Made by a program: the position numbers and the translations under genes. Positions 10,554-18,166 of a stretch of DNA of 64,000 nucleotides are shown here, in pieces (position 1 is the first letter of the stretch; each line of letters begins with the position of its first letter). Below the pieces are notes generated by a model. That model had not been told where the DNA came from and searched no databases. It saw only the letters and a list, made by a program, of their open reading frames with translations. Source of the stretch: VRUE01 sp963737575 (GTDB lineage: Bacteria; Actinomycetota; Thermoleophilia; Solirubrobacterales; 70-9); contig CAVTTJ010000005.1 in NCBI GenBank assembly GCA_963737575.1, forward strand, positions 372,001-436,000. The letters are read 5' to 3'.

Positions 10554-11836
10554 TTCCCGGCCCCTTCCAGGATCGCGACGACGCCCTGGCCGCCGGCGGC
10601 GCAGATGCTGATCACACCTCGGCCGCCGCCGTCCGCGCTGAGCTGCTTGGCGAGCCCGGAGACGATCCGCCCCCCGGTCGCGGCGAAGGGGTGCCCTGCC
10701 GCGAGCGAGCCGCCGTTGACGTTCAGCCTGGCGCGGTCGATGGCGCCGAGCGGCGCGTCGAGGCCCAGTCGTTCCCGGCAGAACTCGGGGTCCTCCCAGG
10801 CTTTCAGCGTGCAGAGCACCTGGGCGGCAAAGGCCTCGTGGATCTCGTAGTAGTCGAACTCGTCGAGCCGCAGCCCCGCCCGGTCGAGCATCCGCGGCAT
10901 CGCGTAGGCCGGCGCCATCAGCAGCCCCTCGCCCCTGTGGACGTGGTCGACCGCCGCGGTCTGGGCCTCGGTGATGTAGGCGAGGACCGGCAGGTCGTGG
11001 GCGGCCGCCCACTCCTCGGAGGCGAGCAGGACCGCGGAGGCGCCATCACTCAGCGGGGTCGAGTTGGCGGCGGTCATCGTCCCCTCGGAGCCGCCGAAGA
11101 CGGGCTTCAGCTTCGCCAGCTTCTCGAGATCGGAGTCGGGGCGCAGATTCTGGTCGCGCTCGAGGCCGAGGTAGGGGGTCGTCAGGTCCTCGAGGAAACC
11201 GCGCTCGTAGGCGTCGGCGAGTGCCCTGTGGCTCTTCACCGTGAGCTCGTCCTGCTCGTCTCGTCCGATGTCCCATTCGGTCGCCATGATCGCGCAGTGC
11301 TCGCCCATCGAGAGGCCGGTCCGCGGCTCCTCGTTGCGGGGGATCGCGGGGACGACGTGCCCCGGGCGGACTCGGGTCAGCGCCTTCAGCTTGCCGGCCG
11401 TCGAGCGCTGCCGGTTCGCCTCGAGCAGCGTCTCGCGGAGCTGCTCGTTGAGGCCGATCGGGGCATCGGAGGTGGTGTCGGCGCCGCAGGCGATCCCGGC
11501 GTCGATCTGGCCGAGGGCGATCTTGTTGGCGACCAGGATCGTCGTCTCGAGCCCGGTCCCGCACGCCTGCTGGACGTCGTAGGCGGGGGTCTCCGGCGCG
11601 AGGCGGGTGCTGAGCACGCTCTCGCGGGTCAGGTCGCGATCGTGGGAGTGCTTGAGCACCGCGCCGCCGGCGACCTCGCCGAGCGTCTCCCGCTCGAGGC
11701 CGTGGCGGTCGATCAGGCCGTCGAGCGCGGCGGTGAGCATGTCCTGGTTGGACGCGTGCGCGTAGGCGGAGTCAGAGCGGGCGAAGGGAATCCGGTTGCC
11801 GCCGAGGACGGCGACCCTGCGGGGTTTGTCGATCAA
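10550..11836 (-). CDS. Acetyl-CoA C-acyltransferase (thiolase, FadA2/FadI-like)
   Basis: The protein has 428 residues. The nucleophile Cys92 lies in QQACGTGLE, the His motif in YEIHEAFAAQ, the second His in GGSLAAGHPFAATGG (His382) and the proton-shuttle Cys412 in ISICAAGGQG, so the thiolase active site is complete. It would cleave 3-oxoacyl-CoA to acetyl-CoA, or run in the biosynthetic direction. It is the second gene of the run: its ATG overlaps the TetR stop (ATGA at 11833-11836), and its own stop overlaps the FabG-like start. Confidence 0.93.
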   Translation of the reverse strand: MIDKPRRVAVLGGNRIPFARSDSAYAHASNQDMLTAALDGLIDRHGLERETLGEVAGGAVLKHSHDRDLTRESVLSTRLAPETPAYDVQQACGTGLETTILVANKIALGQIDAGIACGADTTSDAPIGLNEQLRETLLEANRQRSTAGKLKALTRVRPGHVVPAIPRNEEPRTGLSMGEHCAIMATEWDIGRDEQDELTVKSHRALADAYERGFLEDLTTPYLGLERDQNLRPDSDLEKLAKLKPVFGGSEGTMTAANSTPLSDGASAVLLASEEWAAAHDLPVLAYITEAQTAAVDHVHRGEGLLMAPAYAMPRMLDRAGLRLDEFDYYEIHEAFAAQVLCTLKAWEDPEFCRERLGLDAPLGAIDRARLNVNGGSLAAGHPFAATGGRIVSGLAKQLSADGGGRGVISICAAGGQGVVAILEGAGK

Positions 11837-12477
11837 CTGCGATCACCTTTCGATTTCGATTTGGAGGACCTTGCGCGGAGGCCGGGCTCGATCGTCGAGA
11901 TCAGGAGCTCGGCCGCCTCCTGGGCGGAGACGGCCTCGGTCCGCAGCCACCAGCGGGCGAGCGCCTCGGCCGCGCCCATCAGCGCGGTGGAAAGGGCCTC
12001 GACCTCGGTGCTGGCGGCTTTGCGCCGTCGCGGCGGAAGCTGGGCGAGGAGCGATTCCGCGACCAGGTCGAGGACACGGCCTCGGTAGTCGGCGACGCGG
12101 TCGGCGACGACCCCGCTCTGCGGCAGGGTCTCGTCGAAGAGGACCGCCCAGGCGTCGCGGTCGGCGTCGAGGAACGCGAAGAAGGCCCGCAGACCATCGT
12201 TGAGGAGGTCACCGGGGTTGGAGCTGGGGCGGACCGTCTCTTCGATCGTCGCGAGTAGAGCATCGCCCGCCCGTTCCATGCAGGCGACGTAGAGCCGCTC
12301 CTTGTTGCCGAAGTAGTTGTAGAGGAGGGGCTTGGTGACCCCGACCTCGGCGGCGATGTCGTCCATCGTCACCGCCGCGAACCCGCGCTCGGCGAAGAGG
12401 TCGTGGGCGACCTCGAGGGTCTGCTCCATCCGGTCGGCCCGCGAGAGCCGGGTGCGGGGTGTCGGCGCCGCCGCCAT
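11833..12477 (-). CDS. TetR-family transcriptional regulator
   Basis: The protein has 214 residues. The N-terminal helix-turn-helix is textbook: AHDLFAERGFAAVTMDDIAAEVGVTKPLLYNYFGNKERLY (about 28-67, quoted here as its key words FAERGF, TMDDIA, LLYNYF). The C-terminal ligand domain is variable, as usual. It is the first gene of the overlapping beta-oxidation run, so it most likely autoregulates that operon in response to an acyl-CoA. A perfect AT-rich palindrome lies just upstream. Confidence 0.93.
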   Translation of the reverse strand: MAAAPTPRTRLSRADRMEQTLEVAHDLFAERGFAAVTMDDIAAEVGVTKPLLYNYFGNKERLYVACMERAGDALLATIEETVRPSSNPGDLLNDGLRAFFAFLDADRDAWAVLFDETLPQSGVVADRVADYRGRVLDLVAESLLAQLPPRRRKAASTEVEALSTALMGAAEALARWWLRTEAVSAQEAAELLISTIEPGLRARSSKSKSKGDRS

Positions 12478-12496
12478 CGCCTGAACGTTACCCGAC

Positions 12497-12508
12497 TATA
12501 AATTTATA
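12497..12508. promoter_or_regulatory. AT-rich palindrome upstream of the TetR operon
   Basis: The 12-base perfect palindrome TATAAATTTATA stands out in a very GC-rich background, 20 bases ahead of the TetR start codon. It may overlap a -10 element, an operator, or both. Only its position and symmetry support this. Confidence 0.4.
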
Positions 12509-12549
12509 TAAAAGTAATGTGATCGAACTCACTCAGGATGCGAGCCGGC

Positions 12550-14676
12550 TCAGACCTCGGAGAAGCCGAAGCGGCGATGCACCCAGCGCAGGGGGGACGG
12601 CGCCCACCAGTTCCACTCCCCGAACAGGCGCATCAGCGAGGGGACGAGGAGGGCGCGGATGATCGTCGCGTCGATCAGCACCCCGACCGCCATCCCGATC
12701 GCGATCTGCTTGACGAAGAAGACCGAGCTGACACTGAAGGCGAAGAAGACGATCGCGATCGCCACCGCCGCGGCGGTGATGACGCGGCCGGTGCGGGCGA
12801 TCCCGGTCGCGACGGCGTCCTCGTTGCTGTCGCCGAGGTCGTGGCGTTCCTTGATCCGGGCCATCACCAGCACCGCGTAATCGGTGGCCAGCCCGAAGAG
12901 GACGGCGAAGAGGAAGACGAGGCTGACGGTCTCGATCGCCGCCGGGCCGGTGTAGCTCATCAACCCGTCGAGCAACCCTTCCTGGAAGGCGAGGACGAGG
13001 ATGCCGAGCGTCGCGCTCAGGGTCAGCGTGTTCATCACCAGCGTCTTCACCGGCAGCAGCACCGACCCGGTGAGGAGGAAGAGGATGACCAGGGTGGTCA
13101 GGGCGACGATCCCGACCACCAGCGGCGCGTGGGCGGCGAGGCTCGCCTTGAGGTCGAGGAACCCGGCGGTGTTGCCGGAGACGAGAACCGCGGCCGTGCC
13201 GGGCGGCTGCAGGTCGCGGATCTCGTTGACCACGTCCTGGGAGCCGCCGCTCAGCGCCGGTTCTTCGAGGCCGAGGTTGGCGTAGGCGACCCCCCTGCGT
13301 GCGGGCACGAACGGGGACGCCTGGACGACCCCTTCGATGGCGAGCATTCTGCGCTCGAACGCGGCCAGTTCGGGCCCCGAGGCTCTGCCGTCGACGGTGA
13401 TCGTGACCGCTTCGGTCAGGGCGCGCGGGTAGTGCGCGTCGAGGTATTTGTAGGCGTCGTAGGAGGGCACGTTCGGCGGCACCGCTTCCGCGCTCGGCCC
13501 GGTCAGCGTCGACCACAGCAGCGGTGTCGCCGCCGCCAGCATCAGCGCCGCGCTGCCGACGGCGACGGCGACCGGGCGTCGCATCACGCCGCGCGCCAGG
13601 CGGTACCAACCGTCTGACTCATCGGACACGGCGGGGCCGCGCCTGATCGAGAGGGCGTCGATCCGGGTCCCGAGGAGGGCCAGCAGCGATGGGACGACGA
13701 GGATCGCGATCAGCGAGGAGAAGATCGCCGCCGAGGCGCCGGCGACGGCCATCGAGTAGAGGAAGCGCTGCGGCATGAAGACCAGCGCCGCCAGCGCTGC
13801 CGCGACGGTGAGGCCGGAGAAGACCGCGGTCCGGCCGGCGGTCTCGACGGTGCGCCGGTGCGCCTCCCGCGACGCACCGGCGCGGCCTATCTCCTCGCGA
13901 TATCGCGAGACCAGAAGCAGGGCGTAGTCGACGGCGAGGCCGAGGCTCAGCCCCGTCGTGATGTTGAGCGCAAAGAGCGAGGTGTCTGTGACGGTCGACA
14001 TGATCCGCAGGACCAGCAGGGTGCCGACGATCGAGACCCCGCCGATCAACAGCGGGATCGCGGCGGCGACGACGCCGCGGAAGACGAACAGCAGGAACAG
14101 GGCGAGGATCGGGAAAGCGATCAACTCGGCGGTCGTCAGGTCCTTGCGGGTCTGGTCGTTGGTGTCGTTGAAGCCGGGGGCGAAGCCGGCCATCCCGACG
14201 TCGAGCCGGCTCGATTCGACGACCGGCTCGACCCCTTCGGAGGCGATGCCGCCGGCGTCCTCGATTTCGGTCGTGGAGAGGTAGCCGGCGATCGTCAGCG
14301 ATTCGCCGTCGCGGGCGACGAGCCCCCGGGCCCGCGGGTCGGCGAGCGGGCTGACGACGTGGCCGACGTACGGCGCCCGTTCCATACCCCGGCTGAGCCG
14401 CGCCACTTCGCGCCGCACCAGCGGCGCTCTGGTGTTCAGCCGCCCGCCGCCGGGGTTGCGGACGACGAGCACGATCGCCGGGTTGGGGTCGTAACCGAGG
14501 GAGTCCGTCAGGAGGCGGGTCGCGCGCTCGCTCTCGGAGGAGCTGTCGGTGAATCCGGCGGCCTTGAGGTGGCTCTCGACGTCGTGGCCGAGGATCGCGG
14601 CGAGGACCATGAAGACGCCGATCGCGCCGAGGACGGCCTTCGGGTGCTTCCAGGTGAGGTTGGCGACCCGCGTCAC
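12550..14676 (-). CDS. MMPL/RND-family membrane transporter
   Basis: The protein has 708 residues and a GTG start. It is built as two repeats, each with one N-terminal membrane helix, a large extracytoplasmic loop and five further helices (first repeat about 1-350, second about 360-700). GLSLGLAVDYALLLVSRYREE and FGLATDYAVLVMARIKE are the paired MMPL helix-4 motifs with the proton-relay Asp-Tyr. It is likely to export a lipid or hydrophobic compound across the inner membrane. It is divergent from the HxlR gene across a 74-base spacer that holds an inverted repeat, so HxlR is a candidate regulator. Confidence 0.92.
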   Translation of the reverse strand: MTRVANLTWKHPKAVLGAIGVFMVLAAILGHDVESHLKAAGFTDSSSESERATRLLTDSLGYDPNPAIVLVVRNPGGGRLNTRAPLVRREVARLSRGMERAPYVGHVVSPLADPRARGLVARDGESLTIAGYLSTTEIEDAGGIASEGVEPVVESSRLDVGMAGFAPGFNDTNDQTRKDLTTAELIAFPILALFLLFVFRGVVAAAIPLLIGGVSIVGTLLVLRIMSTVTDTSLFALNITTGLSLGLAVDYALLLVSRYREEIGRAGASREAHRRTVETAGRTAVFSGLTVAAALAALVFMPQRFLYSMAVAGASAAIFSSLIAILVVPSLLALLGTRIDALSIRRGPAVSDESDGWYRLARGVMRRPVAVAVGSAALMLAAATPLLWSTLTGPSAEAVPPNVPSYDAYKYLDAHYPRALTEAVTITVDGRASGPELAAFERRMLAIEGVVQASPFVPARRGVAYANLGLEEPALSGGSQDVVNEIRDLQPPGTAAVLVSGNTAGFLDLKASLAAHAPLVVGIVALTTLVILFLLTGSVLLPVKTLVMNTLTLSATLGILVLAFQEGLLDGLMSYTGPAAIETVSLVFLFAVLFGLATDYAVLVMARIKERHDLGDSNEDAVATGIARTGRVITAAAVAIAIVFFAFSVSSVFFVKQIAIGMAVGVLIDATIIRALLVPSLMRLFGEWNWWAPSPLRWVHRRFGFSEV

Positions 14677-14696
14677 GCGCGGCGAGCGTACCAGAA

Positions 14697-14718
14697 TTCA
14701 AAGTGCCCGCTTTGTGAA
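14697..14718. promoter_or_regulatory. Inverted repeat between the MMPL and HxlR genes, candidate operator
   Basis: The arms TTCAAAG and CTTTGTGAA flank a six-base GC centre, and a further half-like CACTTTGTT follows at about 14727-14735. The location, in the short divergent spacer next to an HxlR gene, suggests an operator. It has not been demonstrated. Confidence 0.45.
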
Positions 14719-14750
14719 CCAAATCACACTTTGTTAGAGTGAGACGGGAT

Positions 14751-15440
14751 ATGGCCCGACGCCACTACGGACAGGCCTGCAGCGTCGCCGGTGCCCTCGA
14801 CCGGATCGGCGAGCGCTGGTCGCTGCTGATCGTCCGCGAGCTCCTGCTCGGCCCCCAGCGCTTCTCCGATCTGGCGCGGGGAGTGGGCGGTGCCCCGACC
14901 GACGTCCTGACCCGGCGGCTGCGCGACATGGAGGCCGACGGGATAGTCCGTCGCCGCGAGCTCGGCCCGCCCGCCTCGGCAGTCGTCTACGAGTTGACCG
15001 AGCTCGGCCGCCGGCTCGACGGGCCGCTGCTCGAGCTCGGCCGCTGGGGCATGAACTTCTTCCAAGTGGAGGAGGTCTCGGCGCTCGAACCCTCCTGGTT
15101 GCCGAACTCGCTGCGGGTGCTCCTGCAGCCGCCCGGGGACGCGGCGATGACGGTCCAGTTGATCAGCGAGGGCCGCCCTTTCATGCTGCGGATCGGCGCC
15201 GGCGCCGTCATCGCCGAGCGCGGCGAGGCCCACGAGCCCGACCTCACCCTGGAGGGCACGCCGCGCGACGTCCTCGCGCTGCTGGTCGCGGGCGAGGAGG
15301 CGGTGAGCGATGTGCGGGTGACGGGGAACCACCGCGCGCTCGAGGATCTGCGCGCGATGGTCGTTCTGCCCGATGGGCTCCGCGACGATGCGATCGCCGC
15401 CGCGACGGATCCCGCCGCGCCTACTGCTCGTAGAGCTTGA
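14751..15440 (+). CDS. HxlR-family regulator with SCP2-like C-terminal domain
   Basis: I choose the ATG at 14751 (MARRHYGQACSVAGAL) over an in-frame GTG at 14739 because the family starts at this point; the protein then has 229 residues. The HxlR winged helix covers about 5-105, with GERWSLLIVRELLLGPQRFSDL and DVLTRRLRDMEADGIVRR as key parts. Residues about 125-215 (LRIGAGAVIAERGEAHEPD, then LTLEGTPRDVLALLVAG) resemble an SCP2 sterol-carrier-type lipid-binding fold, so the protein may sense a hydrophobic ligand. Its last 24 bases lie inside the left copy of the 66-bp direct repeat, so its stop codon depends on that copy. Confidence 0.9.
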   Translation: MARRHYGQACSVAGALDRIGERWSLLIVRELLLGPQRFSDLARGVGGAPTDVLTRRLRDMEADGIVRRRELGPPASAVVYELTELGRRLDGPLLELGRWGMNFFQVEEVSALEPSWLPNSLRVLLQPPGDAAMTVQLISEGRPFMLRIGAGAVIAERGEAHEPDLTLEGTPRDVLALLVAGEEAVSDVRVTGNHRALEDLRAMVVLPDGLRDDAIAAATDPAAPTARRA

Positions 15441-15482
15441 TGACGCGGACCGCGCCCTCGGGCGCGGCGTCGACGCAGAGGT
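15417..15482. repeat. 66-bp direct repeat, left copy
   Basis: The segment is identical, base for base, to 16909-16974. It contains the end of the HxlR gene on the plus strand and, on the minus strand, a duplicate of the last 20 or so codons and stop of the ferredoxin gene. The match ends sharply at both sides (C versus A before it, T versus A after it). Confidence 0.95.
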
Positions 15483-15527
15483 TCGATCGACTTCCGATCG
15501 TATTGATGGTTCGCGTTGGCCATCATT

Positions 15528-15603
15528 GCGAAACAGACGATTAGCGTGCTGCGAAACAGACGATTAGCGTGCTGCGAAACAGACGATTAGCGAGCTGCGA
15601 AAT
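15528..15603. repeat. 23-bp tandem repeats upstream of the DUF4143 gene
   Basis: Three head-to-tail 23-bp units begin at 15528, 15551 and 15574, each starting GCGAAACAGACGATTAGC; the third differs by one base near its end. A partial fourth unit (GCGAAA) abuts the gene start. They sit in the promoter region, so they may be operators or iteron-like sites; they have no spacers. Confidence 0.9.
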
Positions 15604-15606
15604 GGT

Positions 15607-16892
15607 ATGCTATCTAACGAAATGGCCTACCAATCCCGCGTACTGGACAAGGAGTTAGACGACTTGCTTCGGTCATTGCCCGCAATTGCGATCGAGGGGC
15701 CGAAGGCGGTTGGAAAGACAGAGACAGCTTCTCGACGCGCTCGAACCGTCCATGCGCTTGACGACCCAAACCGTTTGGCACTGGCCAAGGCTGACCCCAA
15801 ACGCTTAGTAGAGGCGATTCCGCCAATCCTGATAGACGAGTGGCAGCTCCTACCTGAGACATGGGATCTTGTCCGTCGTGCCGTCGACGCGGGAGCAAAA
15901 CCCGGTCAATTCCTACTGACCGGATCCGCCTCTCCAGAGAACCCGGGGAAACATTCCGGCGCCGCGCGAATCCCAAGGATTCATATGCGGCCACTCTCAC
16001 TGTACGAGCGAGAAGGAATGGACGGCACGGTATCCGTTGGCGACCTGCTGAACGGATCCAGGCCTGACCTCTTTGGGGAGACCGAGATCACCCTTGAGGC
16101 CTACGCAGAGGAGATTGTCTCGTCAGGGTTCCCCGCAATTAGAAGACTCTCCGATCGAGCACTCCGCCTTCAACTCGATAGCTACCTCGCTCGAATTGTG
16201 GATCGCGACTTCGCCGAGCTGGGACATGAGCTCCGCAATCCAATGGGGCTGCGGCGATGGATGGCGGCGTATGCCGCAGCATCCTCCACAACGACATCCT
16301 TCGAGAAGATCAGGGATGCCGCAACGGGGGGGAGGGAGAAAAGCCGAGCCGGGACGCCGCCAGGCCCTATCGAAGCATCCTTGAACGCTTGTGGATACTC
16401 GATCCGGTTCCGGCGTGGAAACCAACCCGCAGCCACTTGTCGAGGCTTGCTGGCGCACCCAAGCATCAGCTCGCAGACCCCGCGCTAGCTGCGCGACTTC
16501 TCGGTGCGACCGCATCTGGGCTGCTTGACGGGCGAGACCCCGGGCCGGCCATACCGCGGGATGGAACGTTGCTCGGAGCACTTTTCGAGTCCCTGGTCAC
16601 ACTCTCCGTGCGAGTCTATGCCCAAAACGCGGAGGCGCATGTCGGGCACCTGAGGACCCACTCGGGGAATAGAGAGGTCGACCTAATCGTTCAGCGTGCT
16701 GATGGCGGGGTTGTGGCAATTGAGGTCAAGTTGGCGCGAACTGTCTCGGAGGGGGATCTGAGACATCTCAAGTGGCTCAGCGGAGAACTTGGTGAAGAAT
16801 TTCTGGACGGCGTCGTGATCACAACAGGAAATGCCGCCTATCGGCGTCCGGACGGCATAGGCGTTGTTCCAGCCGCCCTGCTTGGGCCCTAA
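15607..16892 (+). pseudogene. DUF4143-type AAA ATPase with PD-(D/E)XK-like C-terminus, frameshifted
   Basis: The first frame from 15607 (or the ATG at 15622, MAYQSRVLDKELDD) gives Walker A GPKAVGKTET and Walker B ILIDEWQLLP, then DLARI/DFAEL-type family motifs. After DAATGG, at a run of seven G (16326-16332), coding continues in another frame as GEGEKPSRDAARPYRSILE and ends at 16892. One extra G would restore a single protein of about 428 residues. The C-terminus has REVDLIV...VAIEVKLA, a PD-(D/E)XK nuclease-like signature. The family is widespread and of unclear function, often suspected of selfish or defence roles. The frameshift may be real, phase-variable or a sequencing error. Confidence 0.85.
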
Positions 16893-16908
16893 CGCTCTCT
16901 GGATAACA

Positions 16909-16974
16909 GCGCCTACTGCTCGTAGAGCTTGATGACGCGGACCGCGCCCTCGGGCGCGGCGTCGACGCAGAGGT
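16909..16974. repeat. 66-bp direct repeat, right copy
   Basis: This is the copy that belongs to the intact ferredoxin gene: bases 16913-16974 are its last codons and stop. It is identical to 15417-15482. Confidence 0.95.
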
Positions 16975-17146
16975 AGCAGAGGACGCACTCGTCGAGGTTC
17001 TCGGCGACGATCTCGACTCCCGAGTCGCCGGCCCTGAAGATGTCGACCGGGCAGACCTCCTCGAGCTTCGCCGCGAGCTCGGCGTCGGCGGCGACCGAGC
17101 CGTCGACCTCGACGTCGATGAAGACCCTGGTCAGCGCCTCGGCCAT
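16913..17146 (-). CDS. Small single-cluster ferredoxin
   Basis: The protein has 77 residues and starts at the ATG at 17146, which overlaps the sucD stop by one base (TGATG). It has CP at EEVCPVDIF and CVLCYLC (C-x2-C-x2-C) in the second half, giving four Cys for one [4Fe-4S] cluster; a second cluster motif is absent. Its tight coupling to sucD and sucC suggests an electron carrier made with the succinyl-CoA ligase, but the redox partner is unknown. Its 3' end is duplicated 1.49 kb away. Confidence 0.85.
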   Translation of the reverse strand: MAEALTRVFIDVEVDGSVAADAELAAKLEEVCPVDIFRAGDSGVEIVAENLDECVLCYLCVDAAPEGAVRVIKLYEQ

Positions 17147-18063
17147 CAGGCCGTCACCCCAAGCTTTTCCTTGACGGCGTCGGGGATCTCGTCGATCCGC
17201 TCGACGACCCGGATTCCGGCGGCTTCGAGGCGGGCGATCTTCTCCGTCGCCGTGTCCTCCTTGCCCTCGACGATCGTCCCCGCGTGGCCGAAGCTCATCC
17301 CCTTCATCTCCTCGTCGTCCATGAACTTGCCGGCCATGAAGGCGACGATCGGCAGGCGCGAGTCGTTCTCGGCGACCCACTCCGAGAGCTGGGCCTCCAT
17401 CCGGCCGCCCGGCTCGGTGTAGATGACGATCGCTTCGGTCTGCTCGTCGGCCTCGAAGTAGGGCATCAGCTCGGCGTAGGTCGAGCCGATGATCGCGTCG
17501 CCGCCGATCGAGACCGCGGTCGAGACGCCGAGCCCGGCCTGGGTCAGCGAGGAGGAGATCTCGGTCGTCATCCCGCCCGAGCGGCTCATCACCCCGACCG
17601 GGCCCGGCGCGTAGGCCTTGGCGGCGTCTTTCGCCGGGCCCCCGATCCCGCCCATCTTGCAGACCTCGGGGACGATCAGGCCGAGGCAGTTGGGGCCGAT
17701 GATCCGCGCCCCCCGCATCTCCGCCAGCTCGACCATCTGGGCGACATCGCGGCGCGGGATCCGCTCGGTGACGATGACGATCAGCTTGATCCCGTTCTCG
17801 ATCGCCTCCAGCACCGCGTCCTTGGTGAAGGCGGGGGGGACGGTGACGACCGAGCCGTCCACCGGTCCGCCGTGGTTCTCGACCGCCTGGCCGACCGTGT
17901 CGAAGACAGGCACGCCGTGGACCTCGCGGCCCTTGCGCCCCGGGGTGACGCCGCCGACCACCTTCGAGCCGTAGTCGAGGCACTCCCTGGTCAGGTTGAC
18001 CGCCTCGCGCCCGGTTATCCCCTGGACGATGAAGGTCGTCTCCTTGGTCAGCAGGATGCTCAT
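17146..18063 (-). CDS. sucD: Succinate--CoA ligase alpha subunit
   Basis: I take the ATG at 18063 (MSILLTKETTFIVQG), the conserved family N-terminus, rather than the in-frame upstream ATG at 18078; this gives 305 residues. The CoA-binding Rossmann part includes VQGITGREAV and the catalytic phospho-His is His260 in FGHAGTIVEG. With SucC it interconverts succinyl-CoA and succinate in the TCA cycle with ADP phosphorylation. The possibility of a malate-CoA ligase, a close homologue, cannot be excluded given the malyl-CoA lyase elsewhere in the window. Confidence 0.93.
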   Translation of the reverse strand: MSILLTKETTFIVQGITGREAVNLTRECLDYGSKVVGGVTPGRKGREVHGVPVFDTVGQAVENHGGPVDGSVVTVPPAFTKDAVLEAIENGIKLIVIVTERIPRRDVAQMVELAEMRGARIIGPNCLGLIVPEVCKMGGIGGPAKDAAKAYAPGPVGVMSRSGGMTTEISSSLTQAGLGVSTAVSIGGDAIIGSTYAELMPYFEADEQTEAIVIYTEPGGRMEAQLSEWVAENDSRLPIVAFMAGKFMDDEEMKGMSFGHAGTIVEGKEDTATEKIARLEAAGIRVVERIDEIPDAVKEKLGVTA

Positions 18064-18078
18064 CGAGGTACCACCCAC

Positions 18079-18162
18079 CCGATCGCCTGCGACCGCGGAA
18101 CCGAGCGAGCATGGCTTCCGGTTGTGTGATTTCGAGCGAGTGAGAGCCGAGCAGGCGATCGG
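18079..18162. repeat. Inverted repeat in the sucC-sucD spacer
   Basis: The arms CCGATCGCCTGC (18079-18090) and its perfect complement (18151-18162) are separated by 60 bases, filling most of the sucC-sucD gap. It may form an mRNA structure that tunes sucD relative to sucC. No function is proven. Confidence 0.55.
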
Positions 18163-18166
18163 AATT

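Larger units (their letters stand above)
15483..16908. mobile_element. Inserted segment bounded by 66-bp direct repeats
   Basis: The 1.4 kb between the two 66-bp copies has visibly lower GC content than its surroundings and carries only tandem repeats and a DUF4143 ATPase gene. It separates two genes (HxlR and ferredoxin) that would otherwise overlap tail to tail. No transposase, integrase or terminal inverted repeat is visible, so the mechanism is unknown; it is listed as a mobile element only because the structure shows an insertion with target duplication. Confidence 0.6.

Noticed and set aside
14739..14750. GTG at 14739 as start of the HxlR gene
   Set aside because: The ATG four codons later fits the family N-terminus better and has a purine-rich stretch before it.
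15528..15603. Possible small CRISPR array
   Set aside because: The 23-bp units are contiguous with no spacers, and no cas gene is present.
15483..16908. Insertion sequence or integrative element
   Set aside because: There is no transposase, integrase or terminal inverted repeat; I keep the weaker claim of an inserted segment with a long target duplication.
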